Source of the DNA: Pseudomonas fluorescens
GTDB lineage: Bacteria > Pseudomonadota > Gammaproteobacteria > Pseudomonadales > Pseudomonadaceae
NCBI RefSeq assembly: GCF_004683905.1
Contig: NZ_CP038438.1
Span: forward strand, 4,402,001-4,466,000
Direction: 5' to 3'
DNA length: 64,000 nucleotides
The notes under the pieces are model-generated. The model made no database searches. It saw nothing but the letters and a program-made list of their open reading frames with translations, and had not been told where the DNA came from. Shown here piece after piece: positions 1 to 8,890 of the stretch. A program made the translations under genes and the position numbers. Position 1 is the first letter of the stretch, and every line of letters begins with the position of its first letter.

Positions 1-388
1 GACGCATGCTGCGCGAACCGTCAGTGTCCTGGTTGCCGAAACGTACTTCGTCACCCGGCGCTTGCCGGACTTTGACCTTGGCCCAATCGGCGTCCAGTTC
101 GTCGGCAACTACCATGGTCAGGCTGGTGCGCACGCCCTGGCCCATTTCCGAGCGGTTGCAGACCACGGTGACCGTGCCGTCTGCGGCGATGCTGACGTAG
201 ACCTTGGGATCGTCGATCCAGCCATTGGGCATGCCGTCGGCACCGAACTTCTTCGGCGCGTCTTCAGCCAGTGCATCCTGCCAGCCCCAGCTCGCGGCCA
301 GCACCAATGCGCCCGTGGCGCCGACGCCCTTGAGAAAGCCACGGCGGCTGAGATTGCTCAGGGCGAAATCATTCGGCAAGCGGCTCAT
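1..388 (-). CDS. Molybdopterin-binding hydroxylase large subunit, N-terminal part (isoquinoline 1-oxidoreductase beta-like)
   Basis: Only the first 129 codons lie in the window; the gene continues past position 1. The N-terminus carries a twin-arginine signal (residues near 15-20 read RRGFLKG, followed by a hydrophobic stretch and ALA), so the product is probably exported folded by Tat. The sequence after it (YVSIAADGTVTVVCNRSEMG then MVVADELDADW) matches the start of IorB/aldehyde-oxidase-type molybdenum hydroxylase large subunits. The ATG overlaps the stop of the upstream 2Fe-2S subunit in an ATGA, so the two are translationally coupled and surely form one enzyme. The substrate cannot be told from this fragment. 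Confidence 0.85.
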   Translation of the reverse strand, partial: MSRLPNDFALSNLSRRGFLKGVGATGALVLAASWGWQDALAEDAPKKFGADGMPNGWIDDPKVYVSIAADGTVTVVCNRSEMGQGVRTSLTMVVADELDADWAKVKVRQAPGDEVRFGNQDTDGSRSMR

Positions 389-855
389 GCCTTGGCCTCC
401 TTCAAGTGAGTCGAGGCCTGGCGGATCGCGGTCTTGATCCGGTTGTAGGTGCCGCACCGGCAAATGTTGCCGACCATTGCCTCTTCGATCTGCTCGTCGC
501 TCGGATCGGGGTTGGTCTTGAGCAACGCGGTGGCGGACATGATCTGCCCGCCCTGACAAAAACCACACTGCGCCACGGCGCTATCGAGCCAGGCTTGCTG
601 CACCACCTGCCCGACCGGATCGGCGTGCAGATTGTCGATGGTGGTGACGTTTTGCCCGACCACCGAGCCGATCGGCGTGATGCAACTGCGCGCCGGCAAG
701 CCGTCGATATGAATGGTGCAGGCACCGCACAGGCCCATGCCGCAGCCGAATTTGGTGCCGTTGTAACCGGCGACATCACGGATTGCCCACAGCAGCGGCA
801 TGTCTTCGGTGACATCCAGTGGGTGATCCTGGCCATTGAGTTTCAGGGTAATCAT
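385..855 (-). CDS. 2Fe-2S subunit of molybdenum hydroxylase (isoquinoline 1-oxidoreductase alpha-like)
   Basis: 156 aa from ATG at 855; a GTG six bases further upstream (861) is possible, and neither has a clear ribosome-binding site. The N-terminal half is a plant-type ferredoxin domain with CGMGLCGACTIHIDG holding the first 2Fe-2S cluster. The C-terminal half is a four-helix [2Fe-2S]-binding domain with CGFCQGGQ and CRCGTYNRI. This two-domain small subunit passes electrons from the Mo-pterin site of the large subunit encoded just downstream (ATGA overlap). There is no FAD subunit next to it, which fits the two-subunit IorAB type that hands electrons to a cytochrome or another external acceptor. 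Substrate unknown. Confidence 0.9.
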   Translation of the reverse strand: MITLKLNGQDHPLDVTEDMPLLWAIRDVAGYNGTKFGCGMGLCGACTIHIDGLPARSCITPIGSVVGQNVTTIDNLHADPVGQVVQQAWLDSAVAQCGFCQGGQIMSATALLKTNPDPSDEQIEEAMVGNICRCGTYNRIKTAIRQASTHLKEAKA

Positions 856-967
856 GGGCACGCCCGCATATTCTTGGTGGTTATGGGGTCGAGCAGAACT
901 GGCGGTGGTTCACGCAGATCGACTCAGGCTAATGGGCCAATACACATCAGTGAAGCCGAACACTGAG

Positions 968-1068
968 CCTGTGGCGAGGGTGCTTGCTCCCGCTGGACTG
1001 CGGAGCAGGCCCTTCTTGAAAGCGGGGCCGCTACGCGCCCCAGCGGGAGCAAGCTCCCTCGCCACAGG
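968..1068. repeat. REP-type inverted repeat
   Basis: Two arms of about 27 nt (TGTGGCGAGGG.. and ..CCCTCGCCACA, both containing GCGGGAGCAAGC or its complement) face each other around a spacer of about 45 nt. The same family recurs at 49205-49310. It lies in the 395-bp gap between the 2Fe-2S subunit gene and murB; apart from this element and the terminator at 1191-1228 I see no gene there. Confidence 0.85.
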
Positions 1069-1190
1069 GTCATCGCTGACTGATATGTGGTTGGCACAGG
1101 CTCTCTTGTGCCGACGCGAACGTCTGCACCGGGCCTTTGGTGGAGCAAATGACGGTTATCGTTAGCTGGCTAAGTTAACCCACCGTTAAC

Positions 1191-1228
1191 AAAAAAGCCC
1201 TGCACTTTTTGTTCAGTGCAGGGCTTTG
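1191..1228 (-). terminator. Intrinsic terminator of the murB operon
   Basis: Read on the minus strand, a 12-bp stem (AAAGCCCTGCAC with GTGCAGGGCTTT) is followed by a T run. It sits 23 nt past the murB stop codon. Confidence 0.85.
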
Positions 1229-1250
1229 GATACCGACCTGAAGCGTAGCC

Positions 1251-2270
1251 TCAATAGCGGTTCGGCTCCATTTCCAGTTCGACATTGAAACGTTCGGCAA
1301 TATCTTTCTGGATGCGTTGCGCCAGCTCCAGCAATTGCAGACCGGTCGCGGTGCCGTAGTTGACCAGCACCAGCGCCTGCAATTTATGCACGCCGGCATC
1401 GGCCTCGCGGAAACCTTTCCAGCCAGCGCGCTCGATCAACCAGCCGGCGGCCAGTTTCATCTGCCCGTCCGCTTGCGCATAGGCCACCAGATCCGGGTGC
1501 TGCGCCTTGATCTGCTCGACCAGCGCGGCCGACACCAGCGGATTCTTGAAGAAACTGCCGGCATTGCCGAGCACCGCCGGATCCGGCAATTTTTCGCTGC
1601 GGATACTGCAGATCGCGCGACTGACGTCGCTGGGTGTCGGTTGCTCGATGCCTTGCTCGGTCAGGCGCTGACGCACCGGGCCGTATTCCAGATGCAGATG
1701 CGCAACACGATCGAGCTTGAAGCGCACCCGCAGGATCAGCCAACGCCCCGGCTGCTGCTTGAACAGGCTGTCGCGGTAGGCGAAGTTGCATTCTTCCAGG
1801 CTGAAGTCGCGCAGCTCGCCGGTCTGGCGATCCAGCGCGGTCAGCCCGGCGAACACATCCTTGATCTCGACGCCGTAGGCACCGATGTTCTGCATCGGTG
1901 CCGCGCCCACGGTGCCGGGGATCAGGCTGAGGTTTTCCAGACCGGAAAAACCCAGCGCCAGCGTGTGCTGCACGAACGGATGCCACGGCTCACCGGCTTC
2001 AGCCTCGATCACCACGTGGTTGCCGTCATCGCTGATCAGCCGAATGCCATGGCTGGCCATGCGCAGCACCAGCGCCGGAATATCTGCAGTCAGCAGCAGG
2101 TTGCTGCCGCCGCCGATCACCAGCAACGGCAGATCATGGGCAGTCGCATAGGCAAGGGCTTCGCGCACGTCGGCGTCGCTGTGGGCCTCGGCGAACAACT
2201 GCGCGCGAACGTCGACGCCAAAACTGTTGAACGGTTTCAGCGAAACCTGTGATTGAAGCTGCAAACTCAT
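1251..2270 (-). CDS. murB: UDP-N-acetylenolpyruvoylglucosamine reductase
   Basis: 339 aa, full length for type I MurB. It reduces UDP-GlcNAc-enolpyruvate to UDP-MurNAc with NADPH in the cytoplasmic stage of peptidoglycan synthesis. The FAD-binding motif VIGGGSNLLL is at residues 51-60, the conserved AYGVEIKD at 131-138, and the catalytic serine lies in GNAGSFFKNP (Ser239). The start overlaps the stop of the upstream phosphatase gene, and a strong terminator follows, so this is the last gene of the minus-strand envelope operon that starts at exbB. Confidence 0.97.
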   Translation of the reverse strand: MSLQLQSQVSLKPFNSFGVDVRAQLFAEAHSDADVREALAYATAHDLPLLVIGGGSNLLLTADIPALVLRMASHGIRLISDDGNHVVIEAEAGEPWHPFVQHTLALGFSGLENLSLIPGTVGAAPMQNIGAYGVEIKDVFAGLTALDRQTGELRDFSLEECNFAYRDSLFKQQPGRWLILRVRFKLDRVAHLHLEYGPVRQRLTEQGIEQPTPSDVSRAICSIRSEKLPDPAVLGNAGSFFKNPLVSAALVEQIKAQHPDLVAYAQADGQMKLAAGWLIERAGWKGFREADAGVHKLQALVLVNYGTATGLQLLELAQRIQKDIAERFNVELEMEPNRY

Positions 2271-2731
2271 AACCGGCCCTTCACTTCGATCAACAGTTGG
2301 TCACAGGCTGCTTCGATCAGGTCCAGCACCTGCTCGAAGCCCTGATCGCCGTCGTAGTACGGATCCGGCACTTCATCGACCACACCGGCATAACGGCGCA
2401 GGAACAGATCCAGCTCGGCCTTGCCGGTGGACGGTTGCAGTGCCTTGAGGTTACGCAGGTTGCTGTTGTCCATGGCCAGAATCAGGTCGTAACTGGCGAA
2501 ATCGGCGCGGCTGACCTGCTGCGCGCGTTGCGCCGACAGGTCATAACCACGCACTTTGGCTGCAGCCTGGCTGCGCTTGTCCGGCGGATTGCCGACGTGC
2601 CAGTCACCGGTGCCGGCGGAGGCCACTTCGACCTGATCCGCCAGCCCGGCTGTGCGCAATTTGTGGCGCAGCACGCCTTCAGCGGTGGGCGAGCGGCAAA
2701 TGTTGCCCAGGCACACGAACAGAACGCGCAT
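2267..2731 (-). CDS. Low-molecular-weight protein-tyrosine phosphatase
   Basis: 154 aa. The N-terminus reads VCLGNICRSPTAEG, giving the CX5R phosphate loop with nucleophile Cys7 and Arg13, and the general-acid aspartate is in the DPYYDG segment near residue 120. These are the hallmarks of LMW-PTPs, cytoplasmic enzymes that dephosphorylate tyrosine kinases or arginine/tyrosine phosphoproteins. Here it is translationally coupled on both sides (shared bases with kdsB upstream and murB downstream). No tyrosine autokinase or capsule gene is nearby, so its target is not evident. Confidence 0.93.
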   Translation of the reverse strand: MRVLFVCLGNICRSPTAEGVLRHKLRTAGLADQVEVASAGTGDWHVGNPPDKRSQAAAKVRGYDLSAQRAQQVSRADFASYDLILAMDNSNLRNLKALQPSTGKAELDLFLRRYAGVVDEVPDPYYDGDQGFEQVLDLIEAACDQLLIEVKGRL

Positions 2732-3495
2732 CAGGCCTCCAGCAGGCGACGAACGCGCTCGAGGTCTTCAACGGTGTCGACACCGGTCGGCGGCGCGATC
2801 AATGCATCGGCCACATGAATCCGCACGCCATGCCACAGGGCACGCAGTTGTTCGAGGGATTCAGTGTTTTCCAGCCAGCATGGGCCCCAGTTCACGAAGT
2901 CCTGGAGGAACCCGGCACGGTAGGCATAAATGCCGATGTGGCGACGGTACGGCACGCTTTCCGGCAACTGCTCGCGGCTCTTGGCGAAGGCATCGCGGGC
3001 CCACGGCAAAGTAGCGCGACTGAAGGTCAGCGCCAGACCATTGAGGTCGCTGACGACCTTGACCACGTTCGGGTTGAACAGGGTTTCGACGTCTTCGATC
3101 GGCTCGGCCAGCGTGGCCATGCGCGCTTCGGTGTGGGCGGCGAGGTTGGCGGCAACCTGATCGATCACGCTTGGCGGGATCAGCGGCTCGTCACCCTGCA
3201 CGTTGACCACGATCGCGTCAGGCTCGAGGCCCAGTTTGGCGGCGACCTCAGCTAGACGATCGGTGCCGGAATTGTGATCTTCACGGGTCAGCACCACTTC
3301 CGCGCCGAACGCCTTGCAGGCTTCGACGATGCGCGCATCGTCAGTCGCGACGACCACACGGCTGGCGCTGCTTTTGCTCGCCTGCTCCCAGACATGCTGG
3401 ATCATCGGCTTGCCGGCGATATCCAGCAGCGGTTTGCCCGGCAGGCGGGTCGAGGCGTAACGCGACGGGATGACAACGGTGAAAGCAGTGGTCAT
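2731..3495 (-). CDS. kdsB: 3-deoxy-manno-octulosonate cytidylyltransferase
   Basis: 254 aa, typical of KdsB. It activates Kdo with CTP to CMP-Kdo for the lipopolysaccharide inner core. The N-terminal nucleotide-binding segment FTVVIPSRYASTRLPGKPL is intact, as are VVATDD and the metal-binding NVQGDEPLI. It overlaps the small Trm112-like gene upstream and the phosphatase gene downstream, so it is made from the same transcript as lpxK, another lipid A gene. Confidence 0.97.
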   Translation of the reverse strand: MTTAFTVVIPSRYASTRLPGKPLLDIAGKPMIQHVWEQASKSSASRVVVATDDARIVEACKAFGAEVVLTREDHNSGTDRLAEVAAKLGLEPDAIVVNVQGDEPLIPPSVIDQVAANLAAHTEARMATLAEPIEDVETLFNPNVVKVVSDLNGLALTFSRATLPWARDAFAKSREQLPESVPYRRHIGIYAYRAGFLQDFVNWGPCWLENTESLEQLRALWHGVRIHVADALIAPPTGVDTVEDLERVRRLLEA

Positions 3496-3677
3496 TTATC
3501 CAGACGCTCGTCAGTGGTCAGGGTGCGCGCTTCGCTTTCGAGCATCACCGGGATGCCGTCGCGGATCGGATAGGCCAGACCGGCGCCCTTGCTGATCAGT
3601 TCGGTCTTGTCGGCGCTGAGCTTGAGCGGGCCTTTGCAGATCGGGCACGCGAGGATGTCGAGCAATTTGGTGTCCAT
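3492..3677 (-). CDS. ycaR: Trm112/YcaR family small protein
   Basis: 61 aa from the ATG at 3677, which has AGGGA about 7 nt upstream; an ATG at 3683 abuts that site and is less likely. The sequence starts MDTKLLDILACPICKGPLKL and matches the UPF0434/Trm112 family. Only one CxxC (CPIC) is present, as in most gammaproteobacterial members. The gene always sits between lpxK and kdsB in this operon type. Its exact job is not settled. Confidence 0.93.
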   Translation of the reverse strand: MDTKLLDILACPICKGPLKLSADKTELISKGAGLAYPIRDGIPVMLESEARTLTTDERLDK

Positions 3678-3698
3678 GAACATTCCCTGGATAAAGAG

Positions 3699-4709
3699 TT
3701 AAGGCAAAAGACGATCGGGCAACAGGCGCATCAACTGGGTGTCGAACCAGGCCACGAAGGCCGGTGACGGCACGGCATCGACCGCCAGATACCACCAGTC
3801 GTCTGCTGCGAAGGCACGGCACTTCACCGCGTCCTTTTCGGTCATCACCAACGGCAATGACGGTGTGAAATTCAAGGCCTGCACGCTGTATTCGGCGTGG
3901 TCGGCAAACGCATGGGGGACTGCTCGCCAGTCTAGCGCTTCGAGGGTATTGAAGAAACGTTGCGGATTGCCGATTCCGGCCACCGCGTGCACCGATTGAC
4001 CGGGCGCAAAATGCGCCAGCGGCTTGCGCGCGCCACTGCGCAGATTGACCAGTGCGGTCGGTTGCAGGTGAAAGGCAAAACCGTCTTCACGATCCGCAGT
4101 GGCACCGTTGAACAGCACGCCATCGACGCTTTGCAGGCGCTCGATCGGCTCGCGCAACGGACCGGCCGGCAGGCAGCGCTTGTTGCCCAAACCACGGGCG
4201 GCGTCGATCAGCACCAGCTCCAGATCTCGCGCCAAGCGGTAATGCTGCATGCCATCATCGGAGAGGATCAGGTCCAGCGGCTCACTGGCGAGCAAGGCTT
4301 TGACCGCTGCGCTGCGATCAGGGTCGATCATCAGCGGCACGCCGGTGCGCTGCACGATCAACAGCGGTTCATCGCCGGCGACGTCGGCGCTCTGCTCGGC
4401 GGTGACCCGCCACGGCAGTTGCGGCGGTTTGGCGCCATATCCACGACTGACCACACCAACCCGCAGACCGGCGCGTCGGCAATGCTCGATCAGCCACAGG
4501 ATCATCGGTGTCTTGCCGGTGCCGCCGACGGTGATATTGCCGACCACGATCAACGGCACCGGTGGCTGATAGATCTGGCCTTCACCGTCGAGAAAGCGCT
4601 GACGCTTGTTGACCACCACGCGGCGGTAGAGCATTTCCAGCGGCCGCAGCAGCGTCAGGGCCGGATGCCCCTGATACCACGCGGCGAGCAAACGATCGGA
4701 CAGGCTCAT
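3699..4709 (-). CDS. lpxK: Tetraacyldisaccharide 4'-kinase
   Basis: 336 aa, normal length. LpxK phosphorylates the 4' position of the lipid A disaccharide at the inner face of the cytoplasmic membrane. The Walker A motif GNITVGGTGKTP spans residues 57-68, and a short hydrophobic N-terminal region (WYQGHPALTLLRPLEMLYRR) is the membrane-associated helix. Its ATG shares one base with the exbD stop codon. In many gammaproteobacteria lpxK follows msbA; here, as in other pseudomonads, it follows exbBD-like genes. Confidence 0.97.
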   Translation of the reverse strand: MSLSDRLLAAWYQGHPALTLLRPLEMLYRRVVVNKRQRFLDGEGQIYQPPVPLIVVGNITVGGTGKTPMILWLIEHCRRAGLRVGVVSRGYGAKPPQLPWRVTAEQSADVAGDEPLLIVQRTGVPLMIDPDRSAAVKALLASEPLDLILSDDGMQHYRLARDLELVLIDAARGLGNKRCLPAGPLREPIERLQSVDGVLFNGATADREDGFAFHLQPTALVNLRSGARKPLAHFAPGQSVHAVAGIGNPQRFFNTLEALDWRAVPHAFADHAEYSVQALNFTPSLPLVMTEKDAVKCRAFAADDWWYLAVDAVPSPAFVAWFDTQLMRLLPDRLLP

Positions 4710-5137
4710 CAGGATTTGGGCGCCGCCTCGACCGTGGTCATGCGCAAATGGCTGAAACCGAGCTTGCCGGCCGCGTCCATGGCGGTGATCACCGATTGGT
4801 GTTGGGTCTTGCCGTCAGCGCTGATCGACAACGGCATGTTGGTGTCACCGTTGGCTTCTTTCTGCATGGCTTCCATCAGCGTCGCCAGGTCGTTTTTCGG
4901 CAGAATCTTGTTGTTCACCGAGAACACGCCTTCAGCGCTGATCGCGACATCCAGTTGCTTGAGCTGCTGGTCTTCGGCGGGCGATCCGCTGACCGATTCC
5001 GGCAGATCGACGCGCAACTGTGTCTCGCGGGTGAAGGTGGTGGTCACGACGAAAAACAGCAACAGGATGAACACCACGTCGATCAGCGACGCGAGGTTGA
5101 TGTCGATCGTTTCCCGGGGTTTGCGACGGAATTTCAC
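4709..5137 (-). CDS. exbD: ExbD/TolR family energy-transducing protein
   Basis: 142 aa. One transmembrane helix (about residues 15-37, ASLIDVVFILLLFFVVTTTF) carries the essential aspartate for proton use, followed by a periplasmic domain. With ExbB just upstream (4-nt overlap) it forms a proton-driven motor of the ExbBD/TolQR type. No tonB lies beside it. The location in the lpxK-kdsB-murB operon suggests a housekeeping envelope role rather than a dedicated iron-uptake system; that last point is inference. Confidence 0.93.
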   Translation of the reverse strand: MKFRRKPRETIDINLASLIDVVFILLLFFVVTTTFTRETQLRVDLPESVSGSPAEDQQLKQLDVAISAEGVFSVNNKILPKNDLATLMEAMQKEANGDTNMPLSISADGKTQHQSVITAMDAAGKLGFSHLRMTTVEAAPKS

Positions 5138-5769
5138 GCTTTGTCCCCGGCCAGATCGACGTCACGGTCGCCCTGCACCACTTCGACCAGTTTGATCGCT
5201 TCCTGCTCCATGCCCACCACCAGCTCATCGATGCGGCGTTGCAGGAAACGGTGGAAGAACACCGACGGAATACCGACCATCAGGCCCGCCGCAGTGGTGA
5301 TCAGTGCCTTGGAAATACCGCCGGCCAGGACCGAGGCGTTGGTGGTCATGCCGGAACCGGTGAAGGCGCTGAAAATGTCGATCATGCCCAGCACCGTGCC
5401 CAACAGGCCCAGCAACGGCGACATGGCAGCGATGGTGCCCAGCGCGTTGACGTAGCGTTCGAGCTCGTGAATCACCCGCGCGGCGGCTTCTTCGATGCAT
5501 TCCTTCATGATCTCGCGACCATGCTTGGAGTTGGCCAGGCCCGCGGCGAGGATTTCACCCAGCGGCGAATTGGCGCGCAATTCCTTGAGTTTTTCTTTAT
5601 TGAGCTGCTTGTCCTTGATCCAGACCCAGACCTGACCCAGCAGATGCTCGGGGGTGACGCGGCTGGCGCGCAGGGTCCACAGACGCTCGGCGACAATCGC
5701 CATGGCCGCGATGGAACTCAGAATGATCGGCAACATCATCCAGCCGCCGGATTTGACCAATTCCCACAC
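5134..5769 (-). CDS. exbB: ExbB/TolQ/MotA family proton channel protein
   Basis: 211 aa. I chose the GTG at 5769 (protein begins MWELVKSGGWMMLPI) because GAGGGG lies 9 nt upstream; an upstream in-frame start adds ten residues without a better site. Three transmembrane helices are visible: residues about 10-27, about 120-145 (GTIAAMSPLLGLLGTVLGMI) and about 155-180. This is the MotA_ExbB fold. It partners with the ExbD encoded next and heads the envelope operon. Confidence 0.93.
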   Translation of the reverse strand: MWELVKSGGWMMLPIILSSIAAMAIVAERLWTLRASRVTPEHLLGQVWVWIKDKQLNKEKLKELRANSPLGEILAAGLANSKHGREIMKECIEEAAARVIHELERYVNALGTIAAMSPLLGLLGTVLGMIDIFSAFTGSGMTTNASVLAGGISKALITTAAGLMVGIPSVFFHRFLQRRIDELVVGMEQEAIKLVEVVQGDRDVDLAGDKA

Positions 5770-5880
5770 AGTGACAGTCCCCTCGAAAAAGTGCGCCACT
5801 TTACCATACCGGTTCGCGATTAAGACCCGCTGCCCCGACGACCTGATGCCGCATTCGGCGATCCTGCGATCAATGGTGTT

Positions 5881-8094
5881 TCAGCGCCAGAAACGCCGTT
5901 GTTGACGCATCAGCCACGGCGCCTGAAAGCTGCCCAGGCGCAGCTGGATGGCGCCGTGCTGCGCGCTGTCGTAGATGCGCAGCCCTTGCTGGCGATAACG
6001 CGCGAGCACCAGCGGGTGCGGATGACCGAACGAATTGCCCTGCCCCCGGGAGATCAGCACCGAATGCGGCTTCAATGCCCGAAGCAGCACCATCGAGGAG
6101 GAACTGCGACTGCCATGGTGCGGTGCCTGCAGCCAGTGCGTCGGCACGGCCAGCGGACTGTCGAGCAGAACCCGTTCGGCGGCGATGTCGATATCGCCGG
6201 TCAGCAGCAGACGCTCGCCATTGGCCTCGATCTGCAACACGCAGGAGCGCTGATTGCTGTCATTGGCGGCCGACCATTGCCACAGCTGAAAACGGACCCC
6301 GTCCCACTGCCATTGGCGCCCGCTTTCACAGGCCTCGGCCCGCAGGATGGCGGGCAGCCCCGGCGGATCGCCGCTGATCACCCGCGTCACTTTCAAGCCC
6401 CGCGATACTGCCAGCGCACCACCGGCATGGTCGGCATCGGCATGACTGAGCAGCATCAGATCGATGCGGTTGACCCCCAGTTTGTGCAGCGCCGGCAGCA
6501 CCACCCGCTCGCCCAGATCGAAATCGCCGAAGCGTGGACCGGCGTCGTAGAGCAACGCGTGATGACGCGTGCGGATCAGGATCGCCAGGCCCTGACCGAC
6601 ATCGAGCTGCCAGACATCGGCCTGGCCCTCGGCCACTCGCTCGCGCGGCGGCGCCAGCAGAATCAACAGCAACGGCCAGCCCAACGGTCGCAACGGCACC
6701 CCACGCGGCAACAGCAACAGCAAGGCGCCGAGACTGCCGAGCAGCAAAACCCACCACGGCAGCGACGGCGAGATCCACGCCGGCCAAGCCCCGGCGATCA
6801 GCGACAAGCCGCGAAACAGCCAGTCGATCAAACCACCGGCCAGCCACAACAAGCCTGCACCGACGTAAGGCACCGGCAACAACAGCGTGCCGAGCAGTGC
6901 CGGTGGCAGCACCAGCAGACTGACCCATGGCACCGCGAGCAGATTTGCCAATGGCCCGCTGACGCTGATCGGCAGGCTCAGCGCCAGCAACACCGGGCAC
7001 AGACCCAGCGCAATCAGCCATTGCGCGCGGGTCCAGGTCTGCCACCATTTCCACGCGCCGAGTCGCCCGCCGAAGGTGAAAATCAAAATCCCCACCGCGG
7101 CGAACGACAGCCACAAACCCGGACGCAAACTGGCTAACGGGTCGAGCAACAGCAACGCATCGAATGCCAGCAACAGCGGCCACCACGCGCCGAGATGGCG
7201 AAAGCGCAGGCGCCACAACAACATCAGCCCAACCATCACGCAGGCCCGTTGCACCGGCACATCAAACCCGGCGAGCAAGCCGTAACCGAGCGCCGCGGCA
7301 AACGCCAGCCCACAGGCCCATGGCAGCCATGGCCAGCGCAGCGGCCACCAGCCGTAGCGCGCCAGCCCGGCGACCAACAGATAGATGACCGCCGCCAACA
7401 TCCCGATGTGTTGACCGGAAATCACCAGCAGATGCACGGTGCCGGTTTCCTGCAGGATCTGCCAATCCTCGCGGCTGAGCCCGGAGCCGTCGCCGAGCAC
7501 CAGTGCCGCCAATGCACCGCCCCGGCCTTGGGCATCGACTGCCAGCAAGCGCTGACGAATGCTGTCGCGCCATGCCCAGTTTGCCTCGGCCAGGCGCTGA
7601 CCATCCTTGATCGTGCCGGTCGCGCCGATGCGTTGCGCCAACAGCCAGGCTTCGTAATCGAAGGCGTCGGGATTGAGCAAACCACCGGGGCGCCTGAGCT
7701 TCACCGCCAGCCGCCAGCGCTCACCGCTGTTGAGCGGCGGCCCGGCGTACCACGCCAGACGCATCAACGACGGCAATTTTTCGTGTCGCGAGCGGGCATC
7801 GGCCAACTCGAACCGCACCACGCCCTCGCTGGTTTGCGGCAAACCGACCACCCGCCCTTCGACCCAACGGGTTTCGCCGTCAAGCGCTTCCGGCAGGCGA
7901 TCATTCAACGCCCATTGCGCACTGACGCACGCCCAGGTGAAACCGAATAGCAGAAACGCCAGGGGATAGCTGCGAAACGGCAACAACATCAGTCCCACCA
8001 ACGGCAACAACATCATCAACCCGACCGGCGGTAAAACCGGCAAAAAAACCGGAACCAGCAGACCGACTGCCAGCGCCATCATCCCTGTGCGCAT
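5881..8094 (-). CDS. comEC: DNA internalization-related competence protein ComEC/Rec2
   Basis: 737 aa. The N-terminus has several hydrophobic helices, then a ComEC_N region with DGSGLSREDWQILQETGTVH and VISGQHIGMLAAVIY, then a competence multi-helix core, and a C-terminal metallo-beta-lactamase domain (VGQGLAILIRTRHHALLYDA, LSHADADHAGGA, LQAPHHGSRSSSS). ComEC forms the inner-membrane channel for transformed single-stranded DNA. All domains look intact with no frameshift. It is separated from exbB by 111 bp and divergent from the DUF2062 gene. Confidence 0.95.
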   Translation of the reverse strand: MRTGMMALAVGLLVPVFLPVLPPVGLMMLLPLVGLMLLPFRSYPLAFLLFGFTWACVSAQWALNDRLPEALDGETRWVEGRVVGLPQTSEGVVRFELADARSRHEKLPSLMRLAWYAGPPLNSGERWRLAVKLRRPGGLLNPDAFDYEAWLLAQRIGATGTIKDGQRLAEANWAWRDSIRQRLLAVDAQGRGGALAALVLGDGSGLSREDWQILQETGTVHLLVISGQHIGMLAAVIYLLVAGLARYGWWPLRWPWLPWACGLAFAAALGYGLLAGFDVPVQRACVMVGLMLLWRLRFRHLGAWWPLLLAFDALLLLDPLASLRPGLWLSFAAVGILIFTFGGRLGAWKWWQTWTRAQWLIALGLCPVLLALSLPISVSGPLANLLAVPWVSLLVLPPALLGTLLLPVPYVGAGLLWLAGGLIDWLFRGLSLIAGAWPAWISPSLPWWVLLLGSLGALLLLLPRGVPLRPLGWPLLLILLAPPRERVAEGQADVWQLDVGQGLAILIRTRHHALLYDAGPRFGDFDLGERVVLPALHKLGVNRIDLMLLSHADADHAGGALAVSRGLKVTRVISGDPPGLPAILRAEACESGRQWQWDGVRFQLWQWSAANDSNQRSCVLQIEANGERLLLTGDIDIAAERVLLDSPLAVPTHWLQAPHHGSRSSSSMVLLRALKPHSVLISRGQGNSFGHPHPLVLARYRQQGLRIYDSAQHGAIQLRLGSFQAPWLMRQQRRFWR

Positions 8095-8230
8095 AAGCCC
8101 GTCCTTGAGAGTTCGTGCATTAGGGGTAGCTGGTATGAGGGCGGGTCGTCGTCAACAATTGTCACAAAGTCTGAATGGGCGCTTCGTAGAATCCAGACAT
8201 ACTTGCCGCCTTAACCGACCGAGAAGCCTT

Positions 8231-8749
8231 ATGCCCCGGCGCTTATTCAAACGTTACATGCCCGACCCGACGAGCATCAGGGAACACAAATCCTTACGCT
8301 TTCTCGGCAAGTTGCTGCATGACCCGAACCTCTGGCACCTCAATCGGCATTCGGTGGCCCGGGCGATGGCCGTCGGCCTGTTCGCCGCGTTCCTGCCGAT
8401 TCCGGCGCAGATGCTGGTGGCGGCGGCACTGGCGATCACCGTGCGCGGCAACATGCCGATTGCCGTCAGCCTCGTGTGGCTGACCAACCCGATCACCATG
8501 CCGGCGGTGTTTTTCTGTACTTATCAGGCCGGAGCCTGGTTGATGAATGTGCCCGCCCGCACCCTGCCCGATTCGTTGACCTGGGAATGGATCAGCGGAG
8601 AGTTGTCGACCATGTGGCAACCGTTTTTGCTGGGGTCGGTAGTGTGTGGATTGATACTTGGCATCCTCGCTTACTTCACGGTGATGCTGTATTGGCGTTG
8701 GTGGGTGGCGCGGCAATGGGCGCGGCGCAAGAAAAGCCGCAAATCTTGA
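8231..8749 (+). CDS. DUF2062 membrane protein
   Basis: 172 aa from the ATG at 8231, which has GAGAAG upstream. It begins MPRRLFKRYMPDPTSIREH and has the DUF2062 signature: a conserved HRHSVARAMAVGLFAAFLP-like segment, WLTNPITMPAVFF, and a C-terminal transmembrane helix ending in a basic tail. Two or three membrane helices are likely. The family is widespread in proteobacteria but has no assigned function. It is divergent from comEC and ends at a strong terminator. Confidence 0.9.
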   Translation: MPRRLFKRYMPDPTSIREHKSLRFLGKLLHDPNLWHLNRHSVARAMAVGLFAAFLPIPAQMLVAAALAITVRGNMPIAVSLVWLTNPITMPAVFFCTYQAGAWLMNVPARTLPDSLTWEWISGELSTMWQPFLLGSVVCGLILGILAYFTVMLYWRWWVARQWARRKKSRKS

Positions 8750-8753
8750 ATGC

Positions 8754-8786
8754 AAAACGGCCTCCGCAGTGGGAGGCCGTTTTTTT
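8754..8786 (+). terminator. Intrinsic terminator after the DUF2062 gene
   Basis: A stem of AACGGCCTCC with GGAGGCCGTT is followed by seven Ts, five bases past the stop codon. The A run on the left also makes it usable from the minus strand. Confidence 0.85.
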
Positions 8787-8804
8787 GTAGCGTCTGAATA
8801 GGCC

Positions 8805-8872
8805 CCATCGCGAGCAGGCTCACTCCTACATTGGAACGCGCCCTTCTGTAGGAGTGAGCCTGCTCGCGATGG
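8805..8872. repeat. REP-type inverted repeat (AGCAGGCTCACTCCTAC class)
   Basis: Two perfect 26-nt arms, 8805-8830 and 8847-8872, surround a 16-nt loop. It lies between the 3' ends of the convergent DUF2062 and ABC permease genes. Confidence 0.9.
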
Positions 8873-8890
8873 CAGCGACGCGTTTTCGGA

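Noticed and set aside
1174..1190. Paired GTTAAC motifs before the murB terminator
   Set aside because: They lie downstream of the gene end, are short and self-complementary, and probably have no regulatory role.
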